From the NCBI RefSeq assembly GCF_003610015.1, contig NZ_AP018933.1, positions 1,956,035-2,020,034 of the forward strand: a stretch of 64,000 nucleotides of DNA. The letters run 5' to 3'. Below, one piece after another: positions 34,138-43,139 of this stretch. The DNA comes from Zymobacter palmae (GTDB lineage: Bacteria; Pseudomonadota; Gammaproteobacteria; Pseudomonadales; Halomonadaceae). Under the pieces are notes generated by a model that had not been told where the DNA came from, did not search any database, and saw nothing but the letters and a program-made list of their open reading frames with translations. Both the position numbers and the translations under genes were made by a program. The stretch's first letter is position 1. Every line of letters begins with the position of its first letter.

Positions 34138-34497
34138 TCAGGCGCGTCGGCGTTCTGGCAAAGCGTCGGTGGAAGCTCCGTCCGATACAGAAGCACTGCC
34201 GGATGCAGAAGCCGTCGGCGAGTGAGTGGGCGCATTTTCCGGCCCTACTGCGCGCACATTTGATACGCGCCGCGCATCGACAAACGCCTTCATCAGTCCA
34301 GCCAGTTGTTCAAGGCTAATGGACACGCGCTCGACCTTCTTCTGCCCTTCCCACAGTACGTCGATGATCGGTTGGTCATGGTTGTAGTCCAACCCAACGA
34401 TGCGCCCACAGCGTTGCTCACGCCCATCGCGCAGCGTCACACCTAATAAATGGTGGATGTCGTCCATCCCCAGCGCCGGTTTACGATAATAAGCCAT
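34138..34497 (-). CDS. hypothetical protein with disordered Ala/Ser/Pro tail
   Basis: The 119-residue protein is unrecognised. Residues 1-85 look folded: MAYYRKPALGMDDIHHLLGV, then a beta-rich segment CGRIVGLDYNHDQPIIDVLW resembling a small beta-barrel that could bind another protein or nucleic acid, then an amphipathic helix ISLEQLAGLMKAFVDARR. The last 35 residues are low-complexity (Ser, Ala, Pro, Thr) and end PERRRA. GGTGGGG precedes the ATG at 34497. It converges on pncB, and the folded segment plus good ribosome site argue for a real gene. Confidence 0.6.
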   Translation of the reverse strand: MAYYRKPALGMDDIHHLLGVTLRDGREQRCGRIVGLDYNHDQPIIDVLWEGQKKVERVSISLEQLAGLMKAFVDARRVSNVRAVGPENAPTHSPTASASGSASVSDGASTDALPERRRA

Positions 34498-34966
34498 GTG
34501 ATATCCCCACCTGTCCCTGTTCGCTAGGGCTTAGACCATTGCGCATGGCTCGCCCGCTAACGTCATACATTCCATATTTATGGCAGAAAGCGTTGAACAC
34601 AAGAGCGGTCGTTTTCACTCTTCAACACATCGTGCCTTTTCATCCCTTATGGCGATTGCATCGAAATATACCCAATGCAGACCCTCTTAATCGGCAGAAA
34701 GCCCTATATCGCACACTACTCATATTAGTTTAACATGCTTTGTTTGATACATTCTTTGCCCGTTGTCAACATTGACCGGCTTTTAACGCGAAATTTCATA
34801 TAACGTGACGCATGCAACGGAATATGGGGCGATCACACATTATTATTGACACAGTGTAATAGCCTTTCGCATTGCCGCATGCCTTTCACCTCGCAAAACC
34901 GCTATATTTTGGTCGAACGAACTTTCGGCTTAGACAACGTCCATTACCGCGGAGATATCGAACGTG
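34498..34966. other. AT-richer intergenic region upstream of pncA
   Basis: About 470 bases with lower GC than its neighbours, especially 34690-34870, and no credible coding frame. It separates the divergent hypothetical gene and pncA and should contain both promoters; no clear operator was seen. Confidence 0.4.
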
Positions 34967-35653
34967 ATGCGTCCCTCAGCGTTACAGAAGTTCATGGATC
35001 AGCTGCCTTCCCAGATCGAACGTCACCGCAGTGCGCTGCTCGTCATTGATGTTCAGTCGGACTTCATGGCCGGTGGGCCGCTCGCCTGCGCCGATGGCGA
35101 AGATATCCTGCCTCCGCTGGCGCAACTGATGGACGCTGATCTGTTCGACCATGTCGTGGCAACGCAGGACTGGCATCCCCGCGATCACGTATCGTTCATT
35201 AGCCAGCACCCGGATCACCATCCATTCGATCTGATACAACTGCACGGGCATGAGCAAGTACTGTGGCCCGATCACTGTGTGATGAACACGCCGGGAGCGG
35301 CACTGCATGAGGCTATCGACTGGCGCTATGCAGATTTGATCCTGCGTAAGGGATTCGATACCTACGTCGATTCCTATAGTGCCTTCCGTCACAACGTCAA
35401 TCAGCGCGGTGAGCGCAGGGCCACGGGGCTAGCCGGTTGGCTGCACGACGCAGGTGTCACCGATCTCTATTTGTGCGGTCTGGCGCGCGACGTCTGTGTC
35501 CTGTGGAGTGCGCAGGACGCAGCAGATGAAGGATTCAACGTTCACCTGCTATGGCCTCTGACCCGCCCCGTCTCCTATGATACCAATAAGGCGACACTGG
35601 CAGCGTTGGCGAAGCGCCAGATCAAAATACTAGGACAGGCCGTCTGCCAGTAG
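34967..35653 (+). CDS. pncA: nicotinamidase PncA
   Basis: Hydrolyses nicotinamide to nicotinate, the step feeding PncB about 1 kb upstream. The 228-residue protein is an isochorismatase-fold cysteine hydrolase with ALLVIDVQSDFMAGGPLA (catalytic Asp), VATQDWHPRDHVSF with metal ligands Asp and His, WPDHCVMNTPGAALHEAI, the catalytic lysine in ILRKGFDTYVDSYSAF, and the nucleophile Cys in LYLCGLARDVCVLWSAQDA. An in-frame GTG lies directly before the ATG; GGAG is nine bases from the GTG, so either start is possible. pncB and pncA are on the same strand but separated by the convergent hypothetical gene. Confidence 0.93.
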   Translation: MRPSALQKFMDQLPSQIERHRSALLVIDVQSDFMAGGPLACADGEDILPPLAQLMDADLFDHVVATQDWHPRDHVSFISQHPDHHPFDLIQLHGHEQVLWPDHCVMNTPGAALHEAIDWRYADLILRKGFDTYVDSYSAFRHNVNQRGERRATGLAGWLHDAGVTDLYLCGLARDVCVLWSAQDAADEGFNVHLLWPLTRPVSYDTNKATLAALAKRQIKILGQAVCQ

Positions 35654-35777
35654 CGACGCGTTCAATCTGCACAGTCCATACAGATCAACCGCAAGGAATA
35701 TGCTCTTGCGATCGGGGTCATCGACGAGAGGTAACGTCGGCACGCCTTCCATTTCATAACGACAAAAGACGGGTTCG

Positions 35778-37157
35778 ATGAAGATTCTCATTCTTGGCGC
35801 AGGTCAGGTCGGCGGTTCGCTGGCCGAGCACCTGGCAGGCGAAGCCAACAACATTACCGTCGTAGATACCGATCAGCAGCGCCTGCGCACGCTGCATGCC
35901 CGACTCGACATCCAGACCCTGCAGGGACACGGCGCTCACCCGTCCACGCTCAGCCAGGCGGGCTGCGAATCTGCGGACATGCTGATCGCCGTGACCAACA
36001 ACGACGAAATCAACATGGTGGCGTGCCAGGTCGCCTATAGCCTGTTCCGCACACCGACCCGTATCGCTCGTGTGCGTTCGGGCGCCTACCTGACGTATCG
36101 CGAACTGTTCCGCGATGAAAACATTCCGATCGACGTGCTAATCAGCCCCGAGCAGCTCGTGACCACCCATATCCGACGCCTGATCGAATACCCGGGCGCA
36201 CTGCAGGTCATCGACTTTGCGGACGGGCTAGCGCAGCTGGTGGCGGTCAAGGCCTATCGTGGCGGCCCAATGATCGGCAAGCCGCTGCGCCAGCTACACG
36301 AACTCACCGGCGGACTGGACAGCCGCGTGACCGCAATCTACCGCAATGATCACCCTTTCATTCCTACCGGCGATACACTGATCCAAGACAACGATGAGCT
36401 GTTCTTTATCGCGGCTCACCAAGATATTCGCAGCGTGATGGGCCGCATGCGCCACGCTGACCGCAACGTGCGCCACGTCATTATTGCGGGCGGTGGCCGC
36501 ATTGGCGAGCGGTTGGCACTAACGCTGGAAGCAACCCACCGGGTCAAAATCATTGAGCAGCTGGACGAACGCTGCCACTTCCTCGCTGAACGGCTTGACA
36601 GCACGGTCATCCTGCACGGCAGTGCCACCGACAAGCAGTTGCTGACCGACGAGAATATCGACGAGTGCGATATCTATTGCGCGCTGACCAACGATGATGA
36701 AGTGAATATCATGTCGTGCATGCTGGCCAAGCAGCTGGGGGCACGCAAGGTGCTGGCACTGATCAATAACGGCGCCTACGTTGATCTGGTGCAGGGCGGC
36801 GTCATCGATATCGCCATTTCACCGGCCCAGTCCACTATCAATGGCCTGTTGGCGCACGTGCGTCAGGGCGATACGGTCAACGTACACTCGTTGCGCCGCG
36901 GCGCCGCGGAAGCGGTAGAGATCGTCGCTCACGGCGATGCGCATACCTCGTTGGTAGTGGGGCGTAGTATTGATGACATCGACTGGCCACCAGACGTCAC
37001 GGTCGGTGCCATCGTGCGCAATGGGGAAGTACTGATCTCCACAGGCGAGCTGCATATCGAACACGATGATCATGTGATCCTACTGATGATCGACAAGCGG
37101 CGGATGTCGGCTGTAGAACACCTGTTCCGTGAACGTCAGCGGGGATGGCTAAGCTGA
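35778..37157 (+). CDS. trkA: Trk potassium uptake regulatory protein TrkA
   Basis: Cytosolic NAD-binding regulator of the Trk/Ktr potassium channel. The 459-residue protein has two RCK-type halves: the first Rossmann motif is ILGAGQVGGSLAEHL with the acidic ribose-binding VVDTD, the second is IIAGGGRIGERLALTLE. TrkA-C domains follow each half. Conserved features include DMLIAVTNNDEINMVACQVA and its repeat CDIYCALTNDDEVNIMSCMLAKQLG. No trkH is present downstream within the window. In Pseudomonas-type genomes trkA often follows rsmB; here it follows pncA after 124 bases. Confidence 0.96.
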   Translation: MKILILGAGQVGGSLAEHLAGEANNITVVDTDQQRLRTLHARLDIQTLQGHGAHPSTLSQAGCESADMLIAVTNNDEINMVACQVAYSLFRTPTRIARVRSGAYLTYRELFRDENIPIDVLISPEQLVTTHIRRLIEYPGALQVIDFADGLAQLVAVKAYRGGPMIGKPLRQLHELTGGLDSRVTAIYRNDHPFIPTGDTLIQDNDELFFIAAHQDIRSVMGRMRHADRNVRHVIIAGGGRIGERLALTLEATHRVKIIEQLDERCHFLAERLDSTVILHGSATDKQLLTDENIDECDIYCALTNDDEVNIMSCMLAKQLGARKVLALINNGAYVDLVQGGVIDIAISPAQSTINGLLAHVRQGDTVNVHSLRRGAAEAVEIVAHGDAHTSLVVGRSIDDIDWPPDVTVGAIVRNGEVLISTGELHIEHDDHVILLMIDKRRMSAVEHLFRERQRGWLS

Positions 37158-37168
37158 TGACCTGACAG

Positions 37169-37202
37169 GCCTTTGCGGCATCGGCACCGATACCGCAAAG
37201 GC
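37169..37202 (+). terminator. hairpin after trkA
   Basis: GCCTTTGCGG (37169-37178) pairs with CCGCAAAGGC (37193-37202), with an inner ATCGG/CCGAT stem. No T-run follows directly, so it is a probable but atypical terminator. Confidence 0.5.
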
Positions 37203-37671
37203 AAAGGCCTCCTTCACTCTGGTGCTGGAATAAAAAGCGCTCTTCTCATCGTCCTTTCCCATGCGCCGCCACCGGCTTGATCATATGGTCAGTGCATCCC
37301 ACGTTGATACACCTATGTCGACAACACACTAACATCCACCCTTCATTTAAAGGTTAAGAGCCTGTTTTATAACCTGAGTGATTGCTGTTCCCCTTCTACA
37401 ACATTTATCCTTTTTACAATAAAAGTTTTCTACCGCAATTTTGTGATTTGAAGTCCCTTCAATGACATGGGTATTGAGGTTACGAAATATGCTGTAAAGT
37501 GGTGCCACACACGTGCAACATCATGATAATAGAATGTTTTATTTAAGGTTAACGACAGCAATATAACCATCATATTGACTATTAAAAACGCTTATCACCC
37601 CCCCTATTATTAATTTATATGCAATTCATAACCTATATTATCGAACCGATTTTTTATGATTTTCCCTATAT
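37203..37671. other. AT-rich non-coding stretch between trkA and the ABM monooxygenase gene
   Basis: About 470 bases; from about 37330 to 37670 it is markedly AT-rich with no recognisable gene. It lies downstream of both flanking genes (convergent), so it is not a promoter for either. It may be a remnant or a nucleoid-protein-bound segment. Confidence 0.4.
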
Positions 37672-37709
37672 AAAAAAGCCGAAGACGGTTAGGTCCTCGG
37701 CCTTTTTTA
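37672..37709. terminator. bidirectional terminator after the ABM monooxygenase gene
   Basis: GCCGAAGAC (37678-37686) and GTCCTCGGC (37693-37701) form a 9-bp stem with one mismatch, flanked by AAAAAA and TTTTTT, which allows termination from both sides. Confidence 0.85.
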
Positions 37710-37735
37710 TAGCTCATCGTGATGTGTAAACGTGC

Positions 37736-38023
37736 TTACAGCAGGTTATCCAGCACTTTTACATCCAACGATTCGAGCTTGCCTTCCAGCGCTTCGATCA
37801 GTGCCTTGAAGTGTTCCTGCTCCTGGTGGCGTTCCAGTGCGTCGGCATCGTTCCAGCGTTCCAGCATGTAGTAGCAACGCTCGTTTTCCTGATCGTGATG
37901 CAGTGCGTAGTCTTCGCAGCCATCATCGATACGGGACGGTGCAACGACCTTGCGCAGTGCTTCTTCAACCTGTGCTACGGATTCCGGTTTGGCCACGAAT
38001 GTGGCAATGACTCCAACGGCCAT
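37736..38023 (-). CDS. antibiotic biosynthesis monooxygenase (ABM)-family protein
   Basis: A 95-residue ferredoxin-like dimeric alpha-beta barrel protein of the ABM/YgiN family. The start VGVIATFVAKPESVAQVEEALRKVV, the central CEDYALHHDQ and the motif YYMLERWNDADALERHQEQEHF are typical. Members include quinol monooxygenases and heme-degrading enzymes; the substrate here cannot be assigned. A 14-bp palindrome lies about 46 bases upstream. It is downstream of tapT on the same strand. Confidence 0.85.
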   Translation of the reverse strand: MAVGVIATFVAKPESVAQVEEALRKVVAPSRIDDGCEDYALHHDQENERCYYMLERWNDADALERHQEQEHFKALIEALEGKLESLDVKVLDNLL

Positions 38024-38068
38024 ATCTCTTCTCCTAACAATGACTGAAGTACTGTTGAGTACCTAACC

Positions 38069-38082
38069 ACCCGCATGCGGGT
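38069..38082. promoter_or_regulatory. 14-bp perfect palindrome ACCCGCATGCGGGT
   Basis: It lies between the tapT stop and the ABM gene start, about 46 bases before the latter. It could be an operator for the ABM gene or a short terminator stem for tapT; no T-run follows on either side. Confidence 0.3.
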
Positions 38083-38110
38083 AACTTCCATGGTGAAGGG
38101 CTGATAGGAA

Positions 38111-38941
38111 TCAGTCGACTTCGAATAAGGGGACACTGTCGTTGCCTGTGCGCTGCCATGCCAGCAAGCGCTGCATAGCCTCCGTCGGTGCTTGAAGGCG
38201 ATGATGCACGCGACTGGCAGCATAGCAGTCGTTGAAAGTATCGAAATAATCATCCAGCAGCTGGCTGGCGTCCACGTCACCGGCCATCTTCAGCAGTTCT
38301 GCTGCCACTTCAGCTGTGCAGAGGTGGCTTTCTGATGCCGGCGTGCGCAGCTTGTAGCGCGTCAGTCGATCGGTGTGCAGGGGTAATATCGGCAGCGAAG
38401 CCAGATAAACGCTCTGGCGGAACATACGACGCGCCTGTCGCCAAGTGCCATCTAGGATGATGAAGACGGGTATCTGCTCCCCTTCCACTGCCGGCTGCCG
38501 CACAATACGGTCAGCATAGTCGGGTTGATCGTCGGGAAAGATCAGAAAAGGCCGATAGCGATTCGACGCCAACAGTGCGAGCAACTCGTCATCAGGCTCG
38601 GTGCGTGACCATTGGAAGATGCGCGTACTCGGCAACACATCCTTGATCAGACGCCCGGTGTTGGTGGGCTTGTAAGCTTCATGCGGGTGCATGATCAGCC
38701 AAACTTCGGCACGCGCCGTTGCCGTCACCTGATAAGGACACAGGCAGTTCAGACGTGGCAGCATGCAGGCATCACAGCGGTCGGCAAAGCTGCCGCGCGC
38801 ACGAAAGAGTCTGCGTTCGATACCGTTTTCATCAATGAAGGTTGTAGCGTCGGAGCGATGCTTGCGACTCACGTCGATGTTTCCCTGAATGGCGCAATCG
38901 GATATTGGTTCGCCATTATGCAGGATGAAGCCCTCAAACAT
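38111..38941 (-). CDS. tapT: tRNA-uridine aminocarboxypropyltransferase TapT (DTW domain)
   Basis: Transfers the 3-amino-3-carboxypropyl group of S-adenosylmethionine to U47 in the tRNA variable loop. The DTW-domain motif is seen as FIILDGTWRQARRMF, with an N-terminal zinc-type cluster RCDACMLPRLNCLC and MHPHEAYKPTNTGRLI. As given the protein has 276 residues, with about 45 residues ahead of the conserved start. A TATAAT lies only about 8 bases upstream of the ATG at 38941, and a downstream GTG in NIDVSRKHR has AGGGA about nine bases before it, so the true protein may be about 25 residues shorter. Confidence 0.85.
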   Translation of the reverse strand: MFEGFILHNGEPISDCAIQGNIDVSRKHRSDATTFIDENGIERRLFRARGSFADRCDACMLPRLNCLCPYQVTATARAEVWLIMHPHEAYKPTNTGRLIKDVLPSTRIFQWSRTEPDDELLALLASNRYRPFLIFPDDQPDYADRIVRQPAVEGEQIPVFIILDGTWRQARRMFRQSVYLASLPILPLHTDRLTRYKLRTPASESHLCTAEVAAELLKMAGDVDASQLLDDYFDTFNDCYAASRVHHRLQAPTEAMQRLLAWQRTGNDSVPLFEVD

Positions 38942-39028
38942 GAAGTCGCATTATAAAAGGTGGGGTCTCTTCATGCGCGCAGCGTTATCGGTATAATGCC
39001 GACTTTTCACGTGGGCGAGATGCCATCC

Positions 39029-39805
39029 ATGTCTTCCGATTCTTCCTCTGTGCCCATTCTTTATCAGGACGATGCGCTGGTCATCGTTTACAAGCCCGCT
39101 GGGGCGCTGGTGCATCGCAGCCCGCTGGCCGCGCATGCGACACGCATTCTGATGACGGAACTGCGCGACCAGCTGGGGCAGTGGGTCTACCCGGTGCATC
39201 GCCTTGATCGTCCTACGGAAGGCGTGATGGTCTTCGCCCTATCGTCTGCGCACGCGTCAACACTGTGCGAGGCGTTTGCCGAACATCGCGTGGAAAAGCG
39301 CTATCTGGCCATCGTGCGCGGCCATGCCCCAGAGACCTTGCGCATCGACCGCCCGCTGCGAGAAGAAGATGGCAAGCGTCCAAAAGCAGAATGCCCCGCC
39401 ATGCCCGCACAGACGGATGTCACGCGCTTAGCGACTGCCTCTCTGGACGTTGCCATCGACCGCTATCCGACGTCGCGCTATGCACTGGTGGAGGCTAGCC
39501 CGCTGACGGGGCGTCGCCATCAGATCCGCCGCCACCTCAGTGGCATCGGCCACCCCATCATCGGTGATGCCAAGCACGGCAAAGGCGTTCACAACCGCTA
39601 TTTCAAAAACACGTTCTTTGCCGAGTGGGAAGGCGATACTCGTCTGCTATTGGCCTCCACATACCTGTCTTTGCCTCACCCGGTGACCGGCAGGATGCTA
39701 ACGGTATCGGCACCGCTTTCCAGCGACTTCGGCGCTCTGCTTGATCATCTGGGCTGGCAGACCTATCAGCCCGTGACTCAGGTCACTATAGCGTCATCGC
39801 CTTGA
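39029..39805 (+). CDS. truC: tRNA pseudouridine(65) synthase TruC
   Basis: RluA-family enzyme making pseudouridine at position 65 of the T-stem in certain tRNAs. The 258-residue protein shows ILYQDDALVIVYKPAGALVHRS, the catalytic motif HRLDRPTEGVMVF with the invariant Asp, VEKRYLAIVRG, and GRRHQIRRHLSGIGHPIIGDAKHG, the last closely matching Escherichia coli TruC. GGGCGAG is nine bases before ATG 39029; another ATG at 39020 abuts that site. It diverges from tapT and is followed by tcdA. Confidence 0.93.
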   Translation: MSSDSSSVPILYQDDALVIVYKPAGALVHRSPLAAHATRILMTELRDQLGQWVYPVHRLDRPTEGVMVFALSSAHASTLCEAFAEHRVEKRYLAIVRGHAPETLRIDRPLREEDGKRPKAECPAMPAQTDVTRLATASLDVAIDRYPTSRYALVEASPLTGRRHQIRRHLSGIGHPIIGDAKHGKGVHNRYFKNTFFAEWEGDTRLLLASTYLSLPHPVTGRMLTVSAPLSSDFGALLDHLGWQTYQPVTQVTIASSP

Positions 39806-39858
39806 GGCTCCCTGCTTAGGCCCGCCTCGCCCCATTCTTAGTACTCAGGACAATGCTC

Positions 39859-40713
39859 ATGTCAGACCGCGATGCCATGACCTCGGCCACCGATGAACGG
39901 CCAGCGTATACCAGTGACGATGCCGACTTCCGCTTCGGTGGCATCCAGCGCCTCTACGGCCGCCAGAGCTTTGATGCGTTCACCCGTGCCCACGTTGTAG
40001 TTGTGGGCGTTGGCGGGGTCGGCAGCTGGACCGTAGAGGCGCTTGCCCGCAGCGGAGTCGGCACGCTAACGCTGATCGACCTCGATGATGCCTGCGTCTC
40101 CAACATCAACCGCCAGCTTCATGCACTAGATGGCACGATCGGACGCCCCAAGGTACAGATCCTTGCCGAACGAGCTCGCCTCATCAACCCAGGGATGCGG
40201 ATCAACACCGTAGAAGGATTCGTCACACCCACCAATATCGATGAACGCATTCCTGCCGATGCCGACCACGTTGTCGATGCCATTGACAGTGTCATCGCCA
40301 AGACGGAGCTGATTGCATGGTGCAAGCGGCGCAAGATCGGCCTGACCGTCACGGGGGGCGCAGGAGGCCTCATCGACCCGACCCGCGTGGAGATTCGCGA
40401 CCTGACCCGCACCGAGCATGACCCGCTACTAGCCAAGGTGCGCGCCCGCCTGCGCCGCGAACATGGCTATAGCCGCAACCTCAAGCGTCGCTTCAGCATC
40501 AGTTGCGTCTGCTCAACCGAACAACGCCGCTATCCCGATATGACCGGTGCGGTCTGCATGCAGAAGCCTGGCGCAGGTAATGCCACGCGAATGGACTGCG
40601 CGGCAGGTTACGGCGCTGCCACCTTCCTGACCGGCACGTTCGGCTTCGTTGCTGCGGCTCATGTCATGGAATGCCTCGAACGACGTGCACAGCGCTCGAC
40701 TGCGCCAGAATGA
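39859..40713 (+). CDS. tcdA: tRNA threonylcarbamoyladenosine dehydratase TcdA
   Basis: E1-like ATP-dependent enzyme cyclising t6A37 to ct6A in tRNAs reading ANN codons; in Escherichia coli it works with CsdA/CsdE. The 284-residue protein has RFGGIQRLYG, the nucleotide-binding VVVGVGGVGSWTVEALARSG, DLDDACVSNINRQ, ADHVVDAIDSVIAKTEL and a cysteine-containing SISCVCSTEQ. GSWTVEAL and the terminal GAATFLTGTFG fit TcdA rather than ThiF or MoeB. AGGA is eight bases before ATG 39859; an ATG two codons earlier is too close to it. It follows truC on the same strand and ends at a strong terminator. Confidence 0.93.
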   Translation: MSDRDAMTSATDERPAYTSDDADFRFGGIQRLYGRQSFDAFTRAHVVVVGVGGVGSWTVEALARSGVGTLTLIDLDDACVSNINRQLHALDGTIGRPKVQILAERARLINPGMRINTVEGFVTPTNIDERIPADADHVVDAIDSVIAKTELIAWCKRRKIGLTVTGGAGGLIDPTRVEIRDLTRTEHDPLLAKVRARLRREHGYSRNLKRRFSISCVCSTEQRRYPDMTGAVCMQKPGAGNATRMDCAAGYGAATFLTGTFGFVAAAHVMECLERRAQRSTAPE

Positions 40714-40810
40714 CGCCGAGCGTCATACGCGGCCATGACGACCATCGGCAGCTGTATCACCGATAACGGTCAGCAAGGGCCGGTAAGTGCAAAATCGGTA
40801 AGTGCAGAAG

Positions 40811-40852
40811 AAAAAGAAGGCCCGCTTCAGTGATTGAAGCGGGCCTTCTTCG
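40811..40852. terminator. bidirectional terminator after tcdA
   Basis: Arms of 16 bases (40814-40829 and 40835-40850) are perfectly complementary around a GTGAT loop. AAAAAG lies to the left and TTCTTCG to the right. tcdA and lptG converge on it. Confidence 0.85.
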
Positions 40853-40998
40853 ATTCACTACCTATTAAGCACAGCGGCAGACACTGTTCATATAGTGAGC
40901 ATCAAGCACCACGACACTGCGCGCCATCGTTCAAAGCGCTGAAGTCAAAGCGCCTTCCTTAACGAACGTTCACATGAAGGCAAGACGCCCTTCACCCA

Positions 40999-42063
40999 CT
41001 AGCCGCGCTTACGCAGCAGCACGATACCGAGCAGCCAGCAGGCAATAATCGGTGCGAGTACGGCCCATAGCGGCGAGAAGTGAAACAGTACGGACGACGG
41101 TGCCAGTAGGTCCTGGGTATATTTGAAGATCAGCCCCGCCACGATGCCGTAAAAGATACGCGTACCGGCCGCGACCGTGCGTAACGGCCCGAAGACGAAC
41201 GATGCCGCCACCAGCAGCAAACCGGCCAACGCCAGTGGTTGCAGCGCCTTCTGCCAGAAGTTCAACCACGCCGAATGGCTGTCGGTACCCTGATCGTCCA
41301 TGTAGCGGCCATAGCGCCACAGGTCACCGATCGACTGAGTTTCGGGGTCCATCAGCACCAGCGTAAGAAACTCCGGCGAGAAAGCCGTATCCCAGCGAGC
41401 ACTGTCCGCGCTGTTCGTTTGCACCTGCTGCTCACTCAAGTGCGTTTCCTTGACGGCATGCAATGTCCACTGCTGCTGTGCGGCATCCCAGCTGGCCGAG
41501 TCTGCATGCGTCACGGAAGTTAGCGTGTGGCCATCAAAGATGAAGCGCGTAACGTCAAGTACCGTATTGTCGGAGCGAATCGTACCGAAGCGGTAGATAT
41601 CGCCGCCTTCGGTCTGCCAACCGCCGCTCTGCGACATAGCCCCAATGCCTTTGAGTCGCTCAAGGCGATAGGCGGTAGCGCTCTGCTCCGAGAGAGGCAC
41701 AACCCATTCACCAATCGCCATCGTGATGCCGATCACCAGCAGCAGCGGTTTCATCGCACCCCATACGATGCGCGTCAGCGACCGGCCTGCGGCACGGATC
41801 GCCGTCAGCTCATTGCTGGACGCCATGCCACCTAATCCCAACAGCCCCCCCAGCAAAACGCCAACGGGAATGTAGCCATAGAAGCGCCACGGCAGACGCA
41901 TCGCCTGATAAGCCAGCATCTGCAAAGGGCCATAATCCTTGCTGGCATCCCCCAGTTCGTTGATGAAACTGAGCAGGAAATCCAGCGACAACAGCGTGAC
42001 CTGTACGATCAACATCGCCCACAGCACATTGCGGGCGATATAGCGGTCAAAACGGTCGAACAT
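40999..42063 (-). CDS. lptG: LPS export permease LptG
   Basis: Inner-membrane half of the LptB2FG ABC exporter that extracts lipopolysaccharide and hands it to LptC. The 354-residue protein has paired N-terminal membrane helices (FDRYIARNVLWAMLIVQV), a coupling region LTAIRAAGRSLTRIVWG, a periplasmic beta-jellyroll spanning about residues 135-260 (GGDIYRFGTI, VTRFIFDGHTLTSVTH) and C-terminal helices with RTVAAGTRIFYGIVAGLIF. Its ATG overlaps the lptF stop by one base, so the two are translationally coupled. It converges on tcdA. Confidence 0.95.
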   Translation of the reverse strand: MFDRFDRYIARNVLWAMLIVQVTLLSLDFLLSFINELGDASKDYGPLQMLAYQAMRLPWRFYGYIPVGVLLGGLLGLGGMASSNELTAIRAAGRSLTRIVWGAMKPLLLVIGITMAIGEWVVPLSEQSATAYRLERLKGIGAMSQSGGWQTEGGDIYRFGTIRSDNTVLDVTRFIFDGHTLTSVTHADSASWDAAQQQWTLHAVKETHLSEQQVQTNSADSARWDTAFSPEFLTLVLMDPETQSIGDLWRYGRYMDDQGTDSHSAWLNFWQKALQPLALAGLLLVAASFVFGPLRTVAAGTRIFYGIVAGLIFKYTQDLLAPSSVLFHFSPLWAVLAPIIACWLLGIVLLRKRG

Positions 42064-43139
42064 CAGCGGGCTCCCTTATGACCGAACGTACGTTTCACCA
42101 GCCAGATACCTAAGATCAAAAATCCCAAGTGAATAGGCCACATGCCAACATCGGCGGGCCAACGGCTGTTGCCGATCAAGCTCTTCGCCGTCAGCAGCAA
42201 GCTAAGGTAGGCAATGTGCAGGATGATCGCGGGCAGGATGCGACCGAAACGGCCATGACGTGGATCCACTTTCGACAGCGACATCGCCAGTAGGGTCAGA
42301 ATTGGCACCATGATCGCCAGCGACCAGCGCCACTGCAGCTCGGCTCGCATCTTGCGGTCATGACTGCCCCACAGCTGAGCGGAAGGCATCGCATCCATTT
42401 CGCTCACTTCCAGCGCCTGCAGGTTGTCCTCAATCTTCGTCGAGTAACTGGCGAAGGTCAGGCGTTCGGCATCCATACGCCCTGCTTCAACGCTGTAGCG
42501 CTCGCCACTGTCCAATACTAGGTAGCGCGCACCCGTCTTCTCGTCGCGCACCTGATAGGCGTGATCAGCCTTGATGACCACCTCGGCCGGTGCACCCTTG
42601 GTACGCTGCGGCTCGGACACGAAAATATCGTTGAGCTGGCTGTTACCGTGGCTCATGCTGGCGGCATATACCGTGCGCCCTCCCACGTTCTGGAAGCGTC
42701 CAGCAGACAGTATGCTGAAATCAGCGTGCTGCTGCTGTTCGAACAGGGCTTCGGAAATCTGCTGCTTGCCGAGCGGCCCTAGCCACAGGCTGCACAGCGC
42801 GACGATGACAGCCACAACGGCACCGGGCCACAGCGATACACGCAGCACCTTCATCGGGCTAACGCCGCAGGCCCGCAGCACGGTCATCTCACTGTTCATA
42901 TACAGCTGACCGTAGGCCAGCAGAATGCCCAAGAAAAACGCCAGCGGCAGTATCAGCTCTAGAAAACCCGGCATCTGATACATCACAAGACGACCGACCA
43001 ACCCCAGCGGCAGCTCGCCCGACGCGGCGGCTGACATATAACGAATGATGCGACTGCCCATGATGACCAATAGCAATACCACCGCTACGGCCAGCATCGT
43101 CAGTACGATCTCGCGGATAAGATAACGAAAGACAACCAC
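42063..43139 (-). CDS. lptF: LPS export permease LptF
   Basis: Partner of LptG in the LptB2FG exporter. The 358-residue protein begins at a GTG (43139) giving VVVFRYLIREIVLTML, the exact counterpart of the Escherichia coli start; AGGGAG lies ten bases upstream, and a longer reading to 43187 is not homologous. Features are SEMTVLRACGVSPMKVLRVS in the coupling helix, a periplasmic beta-jellyroll (GERYSVEAGRMDAERLTF) and late helices with VDPRHGRFGRILPAI. It is divergent from pepA, with the barstar-like gene in between, an order otherwise common in pseudomonads. Confidence 0.94.
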   Translation of the reverse strand: MVVFRYLIREIVLTMLAVAVVLLLVIMGSRIIRYMSAAASGELPLGLVGRLVMYQMPGFLELILPLAFFLGILLAYGQLYMNSEMTVLRACGVSPMKVLRVSLWPGAVVAVIVALCSLWLGPLGKQQISEALFEQQQHADFSILSAGRFQNVGGRTVYAASMSHGNSQLNDIFVSEPQRTKGAPAEVVIKADHAYQVRDEKTGARYLVLDSGERYSVEAGRMDAERLTFASYSTKIEDNLQALEVSEMDAMPSAQLWGSHDRKMRAELQWRWSLAIMVPILTLLAMSLSKVDPRHGRFGRILPAIILHIAYLSLLLTAKSLIGNSRWPADVGMWPIHLGFLILGIWLVKRTFGHKGAR

